Positions 44,839 to 57,700 of a stretch of 64,000 nucleotides of DNA are shown here, one piece after another. Numbering within the stretch: the first letter of the stretch is position 1; every line of letters begins with the position of its first letter. Source of the stretch: Hsuehochloa calcarea (Eukaryota; Streptophyta; Magnoliopsida; Poales; Poaceae); assembly GCA_036346395.1 (NCBI GenBank), contig CM070599.1:32851232-32915231 (forward strand). The letters are read 5' to 3'. The notes beneath the pieces were generated by a model that saw only the letters and a list, made by a program, of their open reading frames with translations, was not told where the DNA came from and made no database searches. The translations under genes and the position numbers were made by a program.

Positions 44839-47647
44839 CCAGAGATTTCCTTCTCCTTAGCCTTGCACATATCATCTGCCGACTTTATAAACTTCTTGGT
44901 CAATTCTTCGACCTGGAGGAAACATAATATGTAAAATGTTTACTACCATGCAACATATTTTCAGAACATTGTTCAGTTACTCACTTCCTTCTCAAGTCGC
45001 TTTACATCATCCTTTGGCATACCAGATGCAGATTTCTTTATCGTATCAAGTGCCTAGAAACACAAGGGAAATACATTAAGATATATAATGCAAAACCAAC
45101 AACGAGCACTGGAGACAGTTGAAACAGAATTCAAATACTTCAGTCCTAGAAAGATTTCACTCTAGATTAATGCTAGGCCAAGCCAAATTCAGAAAATACT
45201 TCAGTACAATGGTGAACATTACCCACAAGGGGAAAAGGATCCTCCACTAATATAGATCAAGAATACTGTTGATAAACTAATTTTGTAGTCATCAGCGCCA
45301 TTATCTGGGATTTGAACCGCAAACATAATGGAACCATCATGAGGTCATAATACTATTGACATGGTTTTCTTAGTCCTAGTTCCACTAACAAATCAGATAA
45401 TAGCATCAAGCTTGGTACAAGTGCCTCCTCTTTAAATGGATGACAAAACGTTATCAATTTAGAGAGAACCAGAGATATTCAAATAGTCAAATATCATATG
45501 GAAAATGCCAATAATCTTAGTACATCATAGATTCATAGTTGTCTCTATAGTTACTGGATTCGCTATAAAACCCCGCGTAGGTGTTCGCAGTGGAAATTGG
45601 AGAAAAAAAAGTGACGAACTACGAACCCGGATCCCATACCGCCACTCGGACGAACCACATTTCTAGTAACTATGGTTGTCCCTAAAAAGCGGGTTCCAAA
45701 TGGAAACAGATACTCAGTGACAACTAACCGAATGGACGGTTCATACTCCGATATGCAAACTAAGGCTTGAAAACATCAATAAACTTAAATTGAAGAATGG
45801 AGCATAATAGTATTAAAGAATTGCTGCCTACATGTGTAAAATGCTGTCATGGCCAGAATTAAAAAGGAGGAACAAACGAAGATAAGGTTTCTTTACCTTT
45901 TGGCGTGCTCTTCTAATACTTTGTTTGAAATCCTCAGCAGATTTAGTAACAACCTTACACAGTGCCTATATTCGGGGAGCAGAAAAACGTTAGCAGTTTC
46001 AGTAATATAAAGCAAATTTGAGTTTAGCAAATATTACCTGTATATTCTCCTTTGTCAATCTGAAAATGCACTAAAAAATAAATTAGAAGGAAACAAAGTG
46101 AAGACTGCAGATAGTAAACAGGATGCAAGATCATACAATGAAGGAAAAACTTGTAATAATGAATGCAAGGTATCACAAGTTTGTGGAAAATAGTTGACCT
46201 AGGAGGTAACTGTCCAATCACTTATATGACTATTGACAATAAATCCAGTTTTTTTAATAGAAACTATTTTTGGCCTCACATGCTGGTATACAAGAACTAA
46301 TTGCCTGATTTATCAGCTGATCACTGGAACATCATTTGTACTAGTATAGAAAACACTGCCAAAGGTATAACATAACAATACATACAAAGTAGAGAAAACA
46401 CAGCAAGTGGTGTAACAATATAACAATACATATGAAGTACAGAGCTACAATAAACAATAAATAGCAACGTTACAGGTGACACTTACGGAGGGATAGCTGC
46501 AATAATCCTACTGCCGTCAGGTGTTGGATTGATGCCCAATGGAGAAGAAATAATTGCATGCTCAATAGACTTCATTGACTGTACAACAATAGATTAGAAT
46601 CAGTGAAAAGAAGCTTCAAAGCAGAAGCTCGAGTACAGTCAACGGTATGTTACAAATAATGCGATAAGGTCAGGGCCAAACATAGCATATACATTTACAT
46701 GAAACAATGGGATTGGAAGTCTTCTAGAAACAACTTGTGATGAAAATGGCAAGAAAAGTTCTATCACATTTTCAGGAGTTTGCCGAAATATGGATACAAA
46801 AAACACCAAGCATTAAAAAAGCACCAGTTTGTCAAAATAACTGTTTATATAAGGCAAGAAAGGTTCTTACACTCGGATCATAAGGCATCACTGACAGGGT
46901 ATGCGCATCCAGGACAGAAACAACAGCAATGCGATTCAATGCAACTTTAACATCTGCAGTCTCCACCATGATATGGTCAAGCATGCCTGCAGAATACGTT
47001 TGTTACATCATCTGTGCGAGAAACAATACTGTCCATCAGAAACAGTGACACGGCATTAGCACAATTGACAATGATACCAGGAGAAGCTCTTCCCGTCCGC
47101 AGTTTACTCAGCTCTCGAGACAGCGCAACGACGGCAGTCTCCATTTGCGTAGTGGCGGCCGATTTGACGATTGGCCCAATGTCAGGAACATCTTGAACTG
47201 TATCGCCTCGACCATCGTCCTCTAAACAGCCACAAACCGCAAACAACTAAATGAATGTTGGTGATTCATCAGAGCGAACGCTTCTATTGCATCCTTATGA
47301 TACATAAATCCCAATTTTTTTTTTTTTTTTGCATTACCCTGATTTAAAAATTACTCGATCGACAAAGTAACATCTAATAAGGAACACACGGAAAGAGACG
47401 CCTTTAGAGTTTTAACATCTATACTGATGGAGGTGAGGAGAGTCAAGGAGGGCGGGTGCGGCGACTTACTCGATTTCTTCCCCTTCGCGAAGCCTCTCCG
47501 GGTCTCGAGGAGGAACAGCTGCGTGGGGGGCAACTCTCTGACGCCGGCAAGGGATCCGACGGTCGGTAGGCGGAGGACGGAGGAGGCGGCGGCGGCGCGC
47601 AGGGAGCGGGCGGCGAGTGCGGCGCCTCGGCGCAGGATGAGCGCCAT
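44832..47647 (-). CDS. RRF: Ribosome recycling factor, mitochondrial type, 8 exons
   Basis: Splits post-termination ribosomes together with elongation factor G so that organelle ribosomes can be reused. Minus-strand exons: 47647-47470, 47221-47078, 46986-46871, 46578-46487, 46059-46038, 45965-45897, 45053-44985 and 44912-44832; total 256 aa. The first ~55 residues are rich in Ala and Arg with few acidic residues (MALILRRGAALAARSLRAAA) and end near RRGFAKGKKS, as in a mitochondrial presequence. The RRF fold begins with LSRELSKLRTGRASPGMLDH and continues through SIEHAIISSPLGINPTPDGS, IPPLTKENIQ, SIRRARQKALDTIKK and a C-terminal coiled-coil helix ending KEKEISGN. The fifth exon is only 22 nt. 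The Met at 47647 is chosen because it begins the presequence. The plastid paralogue would have a different leader, so mitochondrial location is inferred. Confidence 0.92.
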
Positions 47648-48746
47648 GAAGGTTCCGACGGGAAGGATCTACAGAAGTCTACGGGTTTCGCCGGCGAGCG
47701 GCGGCGGAGAATGGGGAGAAGGGTATTGCACTTCCGATGGGTTTTACTCCTTTTGGGGGAGAAGAGAGGAATACTATGGGAGTTGTTGGATCGTCTCGTC
47801 GCAGCCCATGGGTATAAGTGCGGGATGTTCATTACTGGGCCGTATGATTACACCATTTCCTAGCACAGGGTTTCGAACGGTCCAACTAAACAGCATTAGC
47901 AGTTCAACGCGTGCTGACCCGTCTTGACATTAGCAGTTCAAAGCATGCTCCAATTGCCGCAAATGCAACTAGCTATGCGGTACACTAGTACGTAACGTGG
48001 CAGCCTAGCTGGGCAGGTGAGGCCGCGCGAGGCGTGGCGAGCGGCCGCAACCGCAGCGATCGCGTGGAGCCGGCTCGGCAGAGCGTCCCATCAGATTTGA
48101 TCGGAATTCAGAAAAGCCCCCACGGTTGGAATGGAGGCGGCCGCTGGGCGCCGGTGCCGTGCGGCCGGCCCGCGGGAGAGCGAGAGTGTTCGGCCGTTCA
48201 GGCGCGTCGCGACGCCATGCGGCGAACCCACGCGGAGACCGTCGGCTTGGTCTTCTCGGTGGGTGCTTCGCCGCGTTGGTGGGCCTGGTGAGGCCGGGCC
48301 GCGCCACGCGACAGCCGTACGGAGTTCGCTACGTACGTGCAGCCTGCCCGGTGAGCGCGCCCGGCAAAGTGCGCCGCGCTGCATAGGCCGAAGCGTCCCG
48401 ACACGTGTGGTTCACGCGTCTCCGGCTAGTGACCCACCGCGCCGTGCCGTGCCCCCACGGACTGAATTTAGCGTTAGCTACCCCACGTCGCAGTCGTGAG
48501 CCAACTTCCGGGCAGGGATGAACGGCATGAGCTATCGGGCGCGCGAAGAAGTCCGCGGCGAGATGTCACGACTGGACTAAATATCGCCGGTTCGTTTCCA
48601 AGTCTTGGAACTTTGTCTACTTCGTCTGTCGCCCTTAAGCTTTCTTGCAGCGATATCGTCCACAGGCAGGAAAAACCTACGAGCTAGCTAGTTGCCTCTC
48701 GTTCAAACCTACGAGCTGCTAACTGGGCGCTGTTCGTGCCGCGGTG
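47648..48746. other. Head-to-head intergenic region, possible shared promoter
   Basis: Start codons of the recycling-factor gene (-) and the kinase gene (+) are 1.1 kb apart. The 48.0-48.45 kb part is strongly CpG-rich and gives open frames on both strands, all without family resemblance. No TATA box clearly serves either gene. Confidence 0.45.
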
Positions 48747-51605
48747 ATGAGGCTGTGGGAGAGCATGAAGACCTTGTTCGGGGACGGCGGCAGCCTCGGT
48801 TGCTTCCCTTGGATTGGGAACAGGGTCTCAAAGGATTCCTACTCTTACCCGGTGGAGCCTGGTACGATTTGTGCCCCATCTTGTTCCGTTTTGCCGATAC
48901 TTGGACTGTTCAGTTTGCTGTCGAATTTAGAACTTGATGTTTTTTTTCGTCTGCTCTGCTCTGCTCTGCTTTAATTTGACCTATTTGTGCTGAGATAGTC
49001 TCGTGAGAGGAGACAGAGCACGATTTATAAAGGTGAGGGTGTGCCCACCTATCAGGCTATTCTTTTGAAGGAGATGACCCAAGACGTCTTGGTTGTTGCT
49101 CTTAGCGGCCTAACGACATGAGGCCGGGACTTTGGTTTAGCAGGCTCGGGATCGGATGCTGGTTTAGTGGTCCGATGACGCTGCGTAACAATTGTTATCA
49201 AAGATCAGGTATCATCACAGTTTTGCTGGAGTAACACACTCCATATGTGAGGAGAGATTTGTTGGGTCGTGGGAGGATTTGCTTCTAGGATTCCCTTCAT
49301 GTCAATCAGCACCCAGAACAAATAAATTCTGCATCCTTTGTCGATCCTTCTTGCTCTGCTTTGATAACTGATACCGAGTAGATAGGAAAAAAACCCAGTT
49401 GTTGCACTTGCACAAGGGCCTAATTATGAATAGCTGGTTTACATGTTCAAATCTAAATGCTACAGTTTATTGCCACGGCACCATACAAATTTCGTAACTA
49501 AATTGCTTTCATCGTGTTCAGATGAACGGAAATGTCGGAAAGGATCGGGCGGTCCTGCTGCAGAAGAAGTAGTCACCGTCGAGGCGCCGGAAGTGCCACT
49601 ACGCGAGCTGAACGAGATAACCGGCTTCTTCTCCAACGAGAAGCTGATCGGGCAGGGATCCTACGCGAAGGTGTACAGGGTCCTGCTGCGGAACACGAGG
49701 CCCGCCGTCGTCAAGAAGCTCGAGAAGCCCTCGAAGCACGCGTCCAACGTCGTCTTCCTCAAGCAGGTATACGTCTCGGCGCTTTGGCGCGTACTCATCC
49801 ATCAACCGCTAGTTTTTGTTGCCTTGTTCAGAGTTGAGACTGAAGCACCCCTGTGAAACTCTACCATAGCTGTCGGTCTCGTCAAGGCTGAAGCACGAGA
49901 ACTTCGTCAGGCTGCTCGGGTACACGATAAGCGGCGACCTCCGTGTGCTGGTCTACGAGTTGGCCGCCATGGGCACCCTCCACGACGTCCTGCACGGTAC
50001 GAGAAATCAGTACTAAACACTACAGCCATTCTTCACTTGCAAGGCACGGTTACACTGACACGCAGCGCCCTGAACTGAACCACGCAGGGCCGAGGGTTGG
50101 TCAGGCGCAGGAGCCGGAGCCCGGCAGGGCGGTGCTGAGCTGGGCGCAGCGCGCGCAGATCGCGCTCGACGCCGCGAGGGGCCTGGACTACCTGCACGAG
50201 GAGGTGCGGCCGGCGATCACGCACAAGGACGTGCGGTCGACCAACGTGCTGCTGTTCGAGGACTTCAGGGCCAAGATCGCGGACTACAACATGTTCAGTC
50301 AGGCCGCCGACATGGCGCGGCTCAACCGGTCGACGCACACGCTGGGGTCCTTCGGCTACCAGGCGCCGGAGTACGCGGCCGACTGATCTTGTCCGCGTCG
50401 TTGATTGCTTCTTGGGGTTTGAATTGATTGATTTGCTTGGTTTAATTCTGATTGATGATTTGGGGCTGTGCAGGTATGCTATGACGGGTCAGATGACCGA
50501 CAAGAGCGATGTCTACAGCTTCGGAATCGTTCTTCTGGAGCTCTTGACGGGGCGGAAACCGCTGGACCGGACGTTGCCGCAGGGTCAGCGAAGCCTGATC
50601 AACTGGGTAAGCATGTTCTGTTTCCGGTTGTTTTTTCTGAACTCTAAATTGCAACATTTCCATTCTACTATAGGGGTGAACATTTCCTGTTTGTATGGTC
50701 ACCCACCCCCATTGAACATACACATCCTAACTAAAAATGCTAGACCAAATTGGGGTCGTCTAAGGGATCGGCTCATCTTCCCTACTTGTTGTCAACCACT
50801 ATCTCTTTTCTAACCTAACAAGCTCAGAACAAAATTAAGTGATTCTTTCTTAATGGAAGGTTTAGCAGATACTGAATGCACACTAATCAAAATGCGATTT
50901 GTTTGTCAAACTTTAATCCAATTCAACAAGACCTGCAACCAGAAACTTATATCCCCCAGATTATTGAAATTTTATGGACATGACCTTCCAACGGTGACCA
51001 GAAATAATACTGTAATTCAAGGCAGTTAGCAACTATGCTGAAAAGGAATAAAATTTGTTTTCCTTTGGTAGTTTTAAACTCTATGATCCAGCCAAACACA
51101 AAAATAGCGGCAAATGGAGCTTGTTATGCTTTTATATATTAAAAAAACGATACCATCACACACCGTAACATATAGATTGTCAGAAATTTAGAACATGCTG
51201 ACAGAAATCAACTAACTCCTCAAAAAAGAGACAGATATGATTCAAAACAATGTTTGATGGTTCTTCTACTTCCATTGACAATTCAGGCAACTCCATTGCT
51301 GACTGAAGACAGAGTTCAGGAATGCATCGACCCGAATCTTGGCGATCAGTATCCCACTACCGGAGCTCTCAAGGTCTCTCACTCCTTACGGTTACATCTC
51401 GCATCAGCTACACCTGAATCCATCTCTGTGTAGGTATGTACTAATAATCGACATGGCCTAACTGGTAATCTGGTATTGTGCCCTGCAGCTAGGGAGGATC
51501 GCGGTGCAGTGTCTGCAATACGAGCCCGCCTTCCGGCCATCCATGGGCACCGTCGCCCGCGTGATCAACTACGCCGTCGTGCGAGACCAGCAAGGCGTGG
51601 TCTGA
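48747..51605 (+). CDS. PTI1-like protein kinase (receptor-like cytoplasmic kinase), 7 exons
   Basis: Exons 48747-48861, 49522-49766, 49870-49996, 50088-50370, 50474-50606, 51287-51373 and 51489-51605 join to 368 aa. Members of this family phosphorylate Ser/Thr downstream of receptor or AGC kinases in defence and oxidative signalling. The Gly loop GQGSYAKV is at residues 82-89 and the ATP lysine is K103. The catalytic loop reads HKDVRSTN (208-215), where PTI1 kinases normally have HRD, and the metal-binding site reads DYN (228-230) in place of DFG/DFN. The APE-type motif APEYAMTGQ is restored by splicing exon 4 to exon 5 at 50370/50474; unspliced, the frame stops at once. Subdomains DVYSFGIVLLELLTGRKPLD and FRPSM follow. 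The N-terminus has no membrane helix and no Met-Gly myristoylation site, and few Cys. Exon 1 is the least certain because the N-terminus is poorly conserved. Confidence 0.87.
48990..49320 (+). mobile_element. Possible TRIM-like retroelement remnant in kinase intron 1
   Basis: A stretch with GATTTATAAAGGTGAGGGTG and GGTGTGCCCACC, followed near 49190 by AATTGTTATCAAAGATCAGG, recalls the LTR and primer binding site (AATTGGTATCAGAGCCAGG) of short non-autonomous TRIM elements. Several bases differ and no second LTR is evident, so this is a weak call. Confidence 0.35.
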
Positions 51606-52887
51606 TCTGACGGTGTACGCGTGTGGAGAGAAGTTTTGCCGTTGCCCCTTGCCCTTGTTTACTGTGAATCAGCCGTGCATGTCTTGTGCTATGTAAGCTA
51701 GCTGGACATGTTTGAGCAACAGTTCATGCAACCAAAAAACATTCTTTGACGAGTTCTCGGGGTAATGTAAATTTGTGAAGGTCTACCCGTAGGCAGTCCA
51801 TCGAAACGACCCGGAGCAAATTATTTAGGCTCATTTCTGAAGCACACTCACATGTGTACATGACGGTGATGGAACGATCATCATTAGATGAAAAAAATAT
51901 TTTTTTGGTGTGAAGAAACGTATATCATCGGGCAAATGCTGCGCAGAGTACCGAGCTCGTCAGGAAAATCAGCTGTGTAGTATTTAATGGTACAAATGGT
52001 CAGCACTCAGCACAAATGGGTATCCCCGTTAACACAATGTTGAGTATAATATTATATATTTCTTTTGATTTTACAGTTTACAAGAGAGTTTATTTTACTC
52101 TATCATGCTACATAAAACATGGTGTTGAATTTCTTCTATACCTACCTGCAGAACCAAAAGAAAACGAGTACATCAACACTCTTGAGAATTAGATGTCATA
52201 CGAAGTTAACAATTCATAGTTTGGCATGATGAATATAACAACAATTAACAGAAAAATAATAAAGTGTTTGCCTTTGTTGAGAACAAGCAATATAGATTAT
52301 TAGGTTGCTGTAAGCCTGTAGGAACTTTAGGTTTCGTATGGTTCAGTGACAAGGACTCTATCTTGTATTAGTATACATGTTTTGAAGCCCTGAATTCCTT
52401 TCTATACTGTCTGCTGTAACAAATACCACTCATAAGGGCCATATAGGTAGGATGTAAGTAAAACTCTGATTCCAATGGCTAAACTCCGGATGCAGCAAAC
52501 TGGTTGTTTCATCCGACAAACAACTAGATTGTTGTGATAATATATCAACAATTTCAAATTACTGTATTCAAGGCTTAGAATTATCATTGCAGTTAAATGC
52601 ATGATTTACAAAGTAAAAAGGTGGCTTCGTATGAAGAAAGTCAAAAGTATGAGACATACCTCAAATATAGTGTTAAGTTGGCAACAATGGTTCTCTCGTC
52701 AGTTGCGCTAAGATGGCTTGCCTGAAACAGTTGTCAGCTTAAGGAATAACTCCACTAGAACAGAAAAAATGGTATCTTCATTTTATTTAGTCAAAGTGTC
52801 AAACAATGTGGCACTTACATCAGCAGCAGTCGTATTTACAAAAGAAGACTTCCAAGACCTGCCAAAAAAATGTTTTATGAGACTAGA
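51606..52887. other. Kinase 3' flank and gene-free DNA
   Basis: Contains the probable kinase 3' UTR, then AT-rich sequence with no supported exon, RNA gene or transposon end. A run of T/A near 51896-51906 could be an old insertion scar. Confidence 0.4.
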
Positions 52888-54730
52888 TGTCGGACCCGGA
52901 TTTTATAATCTAAAATCCTCTGTGAAAACTCAGCGCTACTCTTTGAATCAGTAGATAGCGCTCATATGATAAATCATTAAATCAATTCATACATAACGCA
53001 GACCGAACCATTCATAATATTACAAATATCAGAGTTCAAATAGACCACATCGGATCGAGTTTAAAAAAAAACCAAACAGACCAAATGAGTACATTACACA
53101 AATTGCGAAAACGGTAGCGGAAGCAAAAGGGTAGAGCGCGTCTCTCCATAGGCGGACGACTGGGGTAGCTCGTGTACGACCGATATTAACCAAAGACTTG
53201 AAAAATATTGGTTGTACGCAACCACCGACGGAGCCAGCTAGACTGAGGCGAGACCTAGACTAAGGAACTAAACTACTTTTCGTCATTGTCTTGCCCATCG
53301 ACATCTTGATCCTCATAGTAGGCATAATTTCTATGATCCGTGGGTTTTGAGGGTTTGGAGAAAGAGCGAGGATGAGTACAACTTTCGTACTCGCGAGCCA
53401 ACACACAAAATGCAGTAATATGCATGCAAGGCTTAACAAGGATTAGCTCTGGTTCTTTTATTTGCTCAGAGCAATATTTTTAATTATAATAGTTAGAAAT
53501 TCATATGACTTAGTAGTTTGACCAAATCATATTTTGTTAAAGAGAATAATTGTGCAATATTTAATACAGCTAAGGCTACCTCCACATATGCTTACATTTT
53601 GAGTGGAGTCATCTCCACATATTAACCTAGCTGGGTACAACGACCAGGAAAAATTCAAAACACAGGCTAGGTGAGCCCAATACATTATTCATTCCACCCA
53701 CAAAGTTTTATAAATAGAACTAACTCTTGTAAATTCTCATATCTGCCCTTGACCGTGAGCACGACTGTTCGAACAGTTTATACTCTGCAGAGGTTGTACA
53801 TCTTTACTCACAAGAGCTAATTGTCTTGATATGTACACACGTTTCTGTAGACATGTGAATCAAGGTGAGATTACCACACGCCTTTATAATGCTTCCCTCA
53901 ATATTTGTTACACCCGCTAAGGTTTCACCTGAGAAGGGTTACGCTCCCACACTTGCGTCAACTCTTACCCGGATCCCCTCTTGCGCCCATCTTAACGACT
54001 TACGCCCACAGAGATCCGTAAGTCGTGCACCACTACCCGTAACCACGAAGGTTCATGGCGTAGCAAATCATCTACCTAGTGCAACCCGTACTGAGGGACA
54101 CAAATTATGTATCCAAGTCGACACCATTATAGACTTGTGGTTGTATTATTTTACATTGAAAGGTCATCACATGATTAAGTCCTTATGGTCATCTAGATGG
54201 TTCATACCACATACCATATCTCACATACCAACATTCCTTGGGTTACATCAGCACCCACCATCATACCATCCACCATACCAGTCTCCCAGAAGGGGGTAAT
54301 ATCAATTATTATGGTTTTTGAGAAGCAACATATATTAACTCAACCATCTCAGTCATTTGCCCACAATGACTGCCCAAATCAAATTTTATAATTTTAAGAG
54401 ATGATGATTAGGGCATTTAATGCCCCGGTACTTAAGCAAGACTACTATATCGCTTAAGTACAACCTATAACTAGTAATTACCACATAGTTGTTAGGGTGA
54501 CATGGAATAATGGATTCAATTGCCAAAGGATGATGTAATAATTAATTAATCATCAAATGATTATTTAACTACCTTAAGGTTAACATACATTTGCTTAAAG
54601 AAATAAAGTATGCAATTTTGGTAGTTTAAAGGAATATAATTTGCGTAAAATGTAGGTTCAAAATGATCAAAGTATTGACTTGCCCGGAATGAAGGGGGAG
54701 AGTCTTGAAAGTCTTGTGCTTGATCAAACT
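52888..54730 (-). repeat. Gypsy-type LTR, truncated copy A
   Basis: On the minus strand it ends ...CGGGTCCGACA at 52888, like the GGGTTCGACA end of the LTR at 25837-28547. It aligns along its whole length with 54731-56945: start TGTCGGACC, AGCGAGGATGAG / AGCGAGAATAAA, GAGCCAACACACAA, CTCTGCAGAGGTTGTACA and CTTAAGTACAACCTATA. It lacks the promoter half of a full LTR, so it is truncated. No gag or pol lies beside it. Confidence 0.75.
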
Positions 54731-57700
54731 TGTCGAACCGGATTTTCTAATCCCGAATCATCTGTGAAATCACTGTACTATTCTTTGGATTAGTAGATAG
54801 CACTCACAGACACATTGATGAATCAATTCATACAAGGTGTAATTTAAGTCATTCAATATATTACAACTTCAGAATGATATAGACCACATCAGGCCAAGTT
54901 TTATAAAAGGGTCGGGCAGGCCAAATCGATTACATTACATAAAAGCATGTAGCTGCAGTGGAAGCAAAAGGGATAGACCTCATCTCTTCACAGGCAAGCG
55001 ACTGAGGTGACCTGTGTACGATGGATATTATTACCTAGGGGGTTGGACAATATCCGTTGTACGCAAGTACCGAATGAGTCCACTTAGACTGGGGCGAGAT
55101 CTAGACAATAGACTAGACTACACTTCATCGTTTCCTTGTCCGTCGACTTCAGGGTCTTCATAGTATGCGTAGTCCCCTTGATCCACATCATCTGAAGGGT
55201 TTGGGGGAAGAGCGAGAATAAACACAACTTCCGTGCTGGCGAGCCAACACACAAGATGTAATAATATAAATGTATGGTTTAACAAGGAATGGCTCGTGTT
55301 CTTTTATTTGCTAAAGCAATATTTTCAATTATCATAATTACAAATTCCTATGACTTAGCATTTTAACCAAATTGTATTTTATTAAAGAGAGTAAGTGCAA
55401 TATTAAATAACAGTAGAGGTTCCCTCCATCGAAACTCTACACATACATCAATTTATTAGAGCTACCTCTGCTCCTCCATACCACTGAGCTCGACGGCTCA
55501 GGAACAAAATCCAACCTCAGGCTAGATGAGCCGACCTAGTTGTCATTCCAACCTCAGGCTAGATGAGCCGACCTAGTTGTCATTCCAGCCTCGGGCTAGA
55601 TGAGCCGACCTTGTTGTCATTCCACCCACAAAGGTTTTTGAAATAGAACTAACTCAAGTTAAGTTCCCATGTCCACCTTTGACCGTAGACACCACTGTTT
55701 AAACAGTTTAGACTCTGTAGAGGTTGTACACTGTACCCACAAGAGATAATCATACTCGTTACCTCACAAAATTCCTTAGTCATGTAGTTGAGCGATCATT
55801 ACTGATGAGGACATCGACCCTAAGGATACAACTACCTCATCCTCTACTTCCTTTACTTCACCAACATCTCACCCATATGGGACTTTCTATAAGTTGTGCA
55901 ATGGATATTACCCAATTAGATCGAGACTACATGCCATGGTGCTACCCTACATACCATGGTACTATGTGTACATGCCATGGTGCTACTACATGTGCCAAGG
56001 GAGTTCAAGTGGATACATTTTGGTCGATCAGTTCGGAATCACGACAAAGACCAACTTAAAACAGATATAACTTTTGCAAACGGAGTCCGATTCGGGTGTT
56101 CTTGGGCTTTTGGAAAGCTAACGACGATATCTTTCCAACGGATCCAGCCTGACCTCCAAATTCCTTCTGTAGACTTCAAAATCGTCAAAAGAAGGTGCTA
56201 TGTCACTAATTTGAGCCGATGGTCCTTGTAATCGCATCGAATTGGCCCATACACTGATTACTGTTCATGTGAACAGTAATTGGTGCCTTTAGTCTCACCC
56301 TCTATTTCTTTTAGATTTGTGGCTCCTCATCCCCGCACCCCACACACCAACTTGTGGGATGACGTTCAGGGTTTAATAATTTTACTAAGCTAAGTTGCAC
56401 TTTGTAGACTTGCGGTTGTACTTGTTTTATACTGGAGGTCATGACAAGATTAAGTCCTTAATCCATCTGGGCGGTTCATACCACCTACCAACCCACCCAC
56501 CACTCTTTCCATCCGCTCAGATGTGATACAAGCAGGTTGTTTAGGGTTTTGGGGAGGAAAAGTCAATTATCACAACATGCCAGTCATTTACACCCAATGA
56601 CTGCCCAAAACCACTTTCATGATTAAAAGATGATGATTAGGACATTTATTGTCCCCGTACTTAAGCAAGATTACCATGTCGCTTAAGTACAACCTATACT
56701 AGTATTTACCATATATTTACTAGGGTGACATAGAATGAGGGGCTCAATTTATCAAAGGATGGATAATACTTAATTAATCATCAAATGAGTGTTTAACTAC
56801 CTTAAGCTTTAACATACATTTGATTACAGAATTAAAGCATGTAATTTTGATATTTTAAATAAATATAATTTGCATAAAAATGTAGGCTTAAAATGATCGA
56901 AGTATTGACTTATCTTGGTTAAAGGTAGTAGGGTCTTGGTATTCTTTGGACGAAAGTACCGGAAAAAGACACAACACCAAAGAGAGTAAATAAATACAAC
57001 ACCCATAACAAATGAACTCCAAATTGGACAATACTAGTGCCATTAGCAAGATCTTGAATTAAAAAAAAATTAGGAACAAGTTTCATAATTTTTGGAGTTA
57101 TAACGAAGAAGATATGAATTTTTGAAGCTTTTCAAATGAATTTTTAACTAAAAAGAAAATCAGAAAACCAAAAATTTACCGTGCTGACACGTGGCACGTG
57201 AATAGGGCTCAGTCCATCACATAGTACGTGGACCGAGTCCACGCGCACCGGCGCACGGGTTCACAGCACAGTGCCCGGTAAGGACCACCTGTCAGCCACA
57301 CGAGGTGTTGTAGCGGGGGGGGCCACCTGTCAGGCGCACGGGCGCGGATAAAAGGAGTGGCGATGCGCACAGCGTGTCGCCTCGTCTTCCCGTCGCATGG
57401 AGAAAACGAGGAGGAAGGGAGAGGGAGAGAGAGGGGGAGGTGAGGGGGCGCACGGCGGCGGCGGCAGGGCTAGAAGGAGGGAGGGAGCTCGGGCGGGCGG
57501 CGCCGGGAGTGAGGCTAGAGGCAGAGGCAAAGCCGGAGGAGGTGACGGCGTCGGGGACCGAGGCGGCAAGACGAAGGCGGGGGCGACGACGATGGCTCCG
57601 AGTAAGACGAGAGGAGGAGGCGGGGTGTGGAGGGGAAGAAGAGGAGGGGCGCGGGTGGCTTTATAGCCGAGGGGGAGAAAAGCCGGCGCGACTGGGAGGA
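54731..57700 (-). repeat. Gypsy-type LTR, copy B, directly adjacent to copy A
   Basis: Starts TGTCGAACCGG on the plus strand and repeats the layout of copy A up to about 56945. It then continues into a GC-rich part with a minus-strand TATA box (GGCTATAAAGCC, 57668 to 57657). The order from minus strand 5' to 3' (GC-rich promoter block, AT-rich middle, R/U5-like end) matches the 2.7-kb LTR at 25.8 kb. The 5' limit is uncertain. Frames in the GC-rich block, including a Pro-rich minus-strand one at 57890-57330, are judged non-coding. Confidence 0.65.
55511..55621. repeat. Three tandem 37-bp units inside LTR copy B
   Basis: CCAACCTCAGGCTAGATGAG with its following GACCTAGTTGTCATT is repeated at 55511, 55548 and 55585, the third copy with a few changes. 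Copy A has only one diverged unit at the matching place, so the expansion occurred in copy B. Confidence 0.85.
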
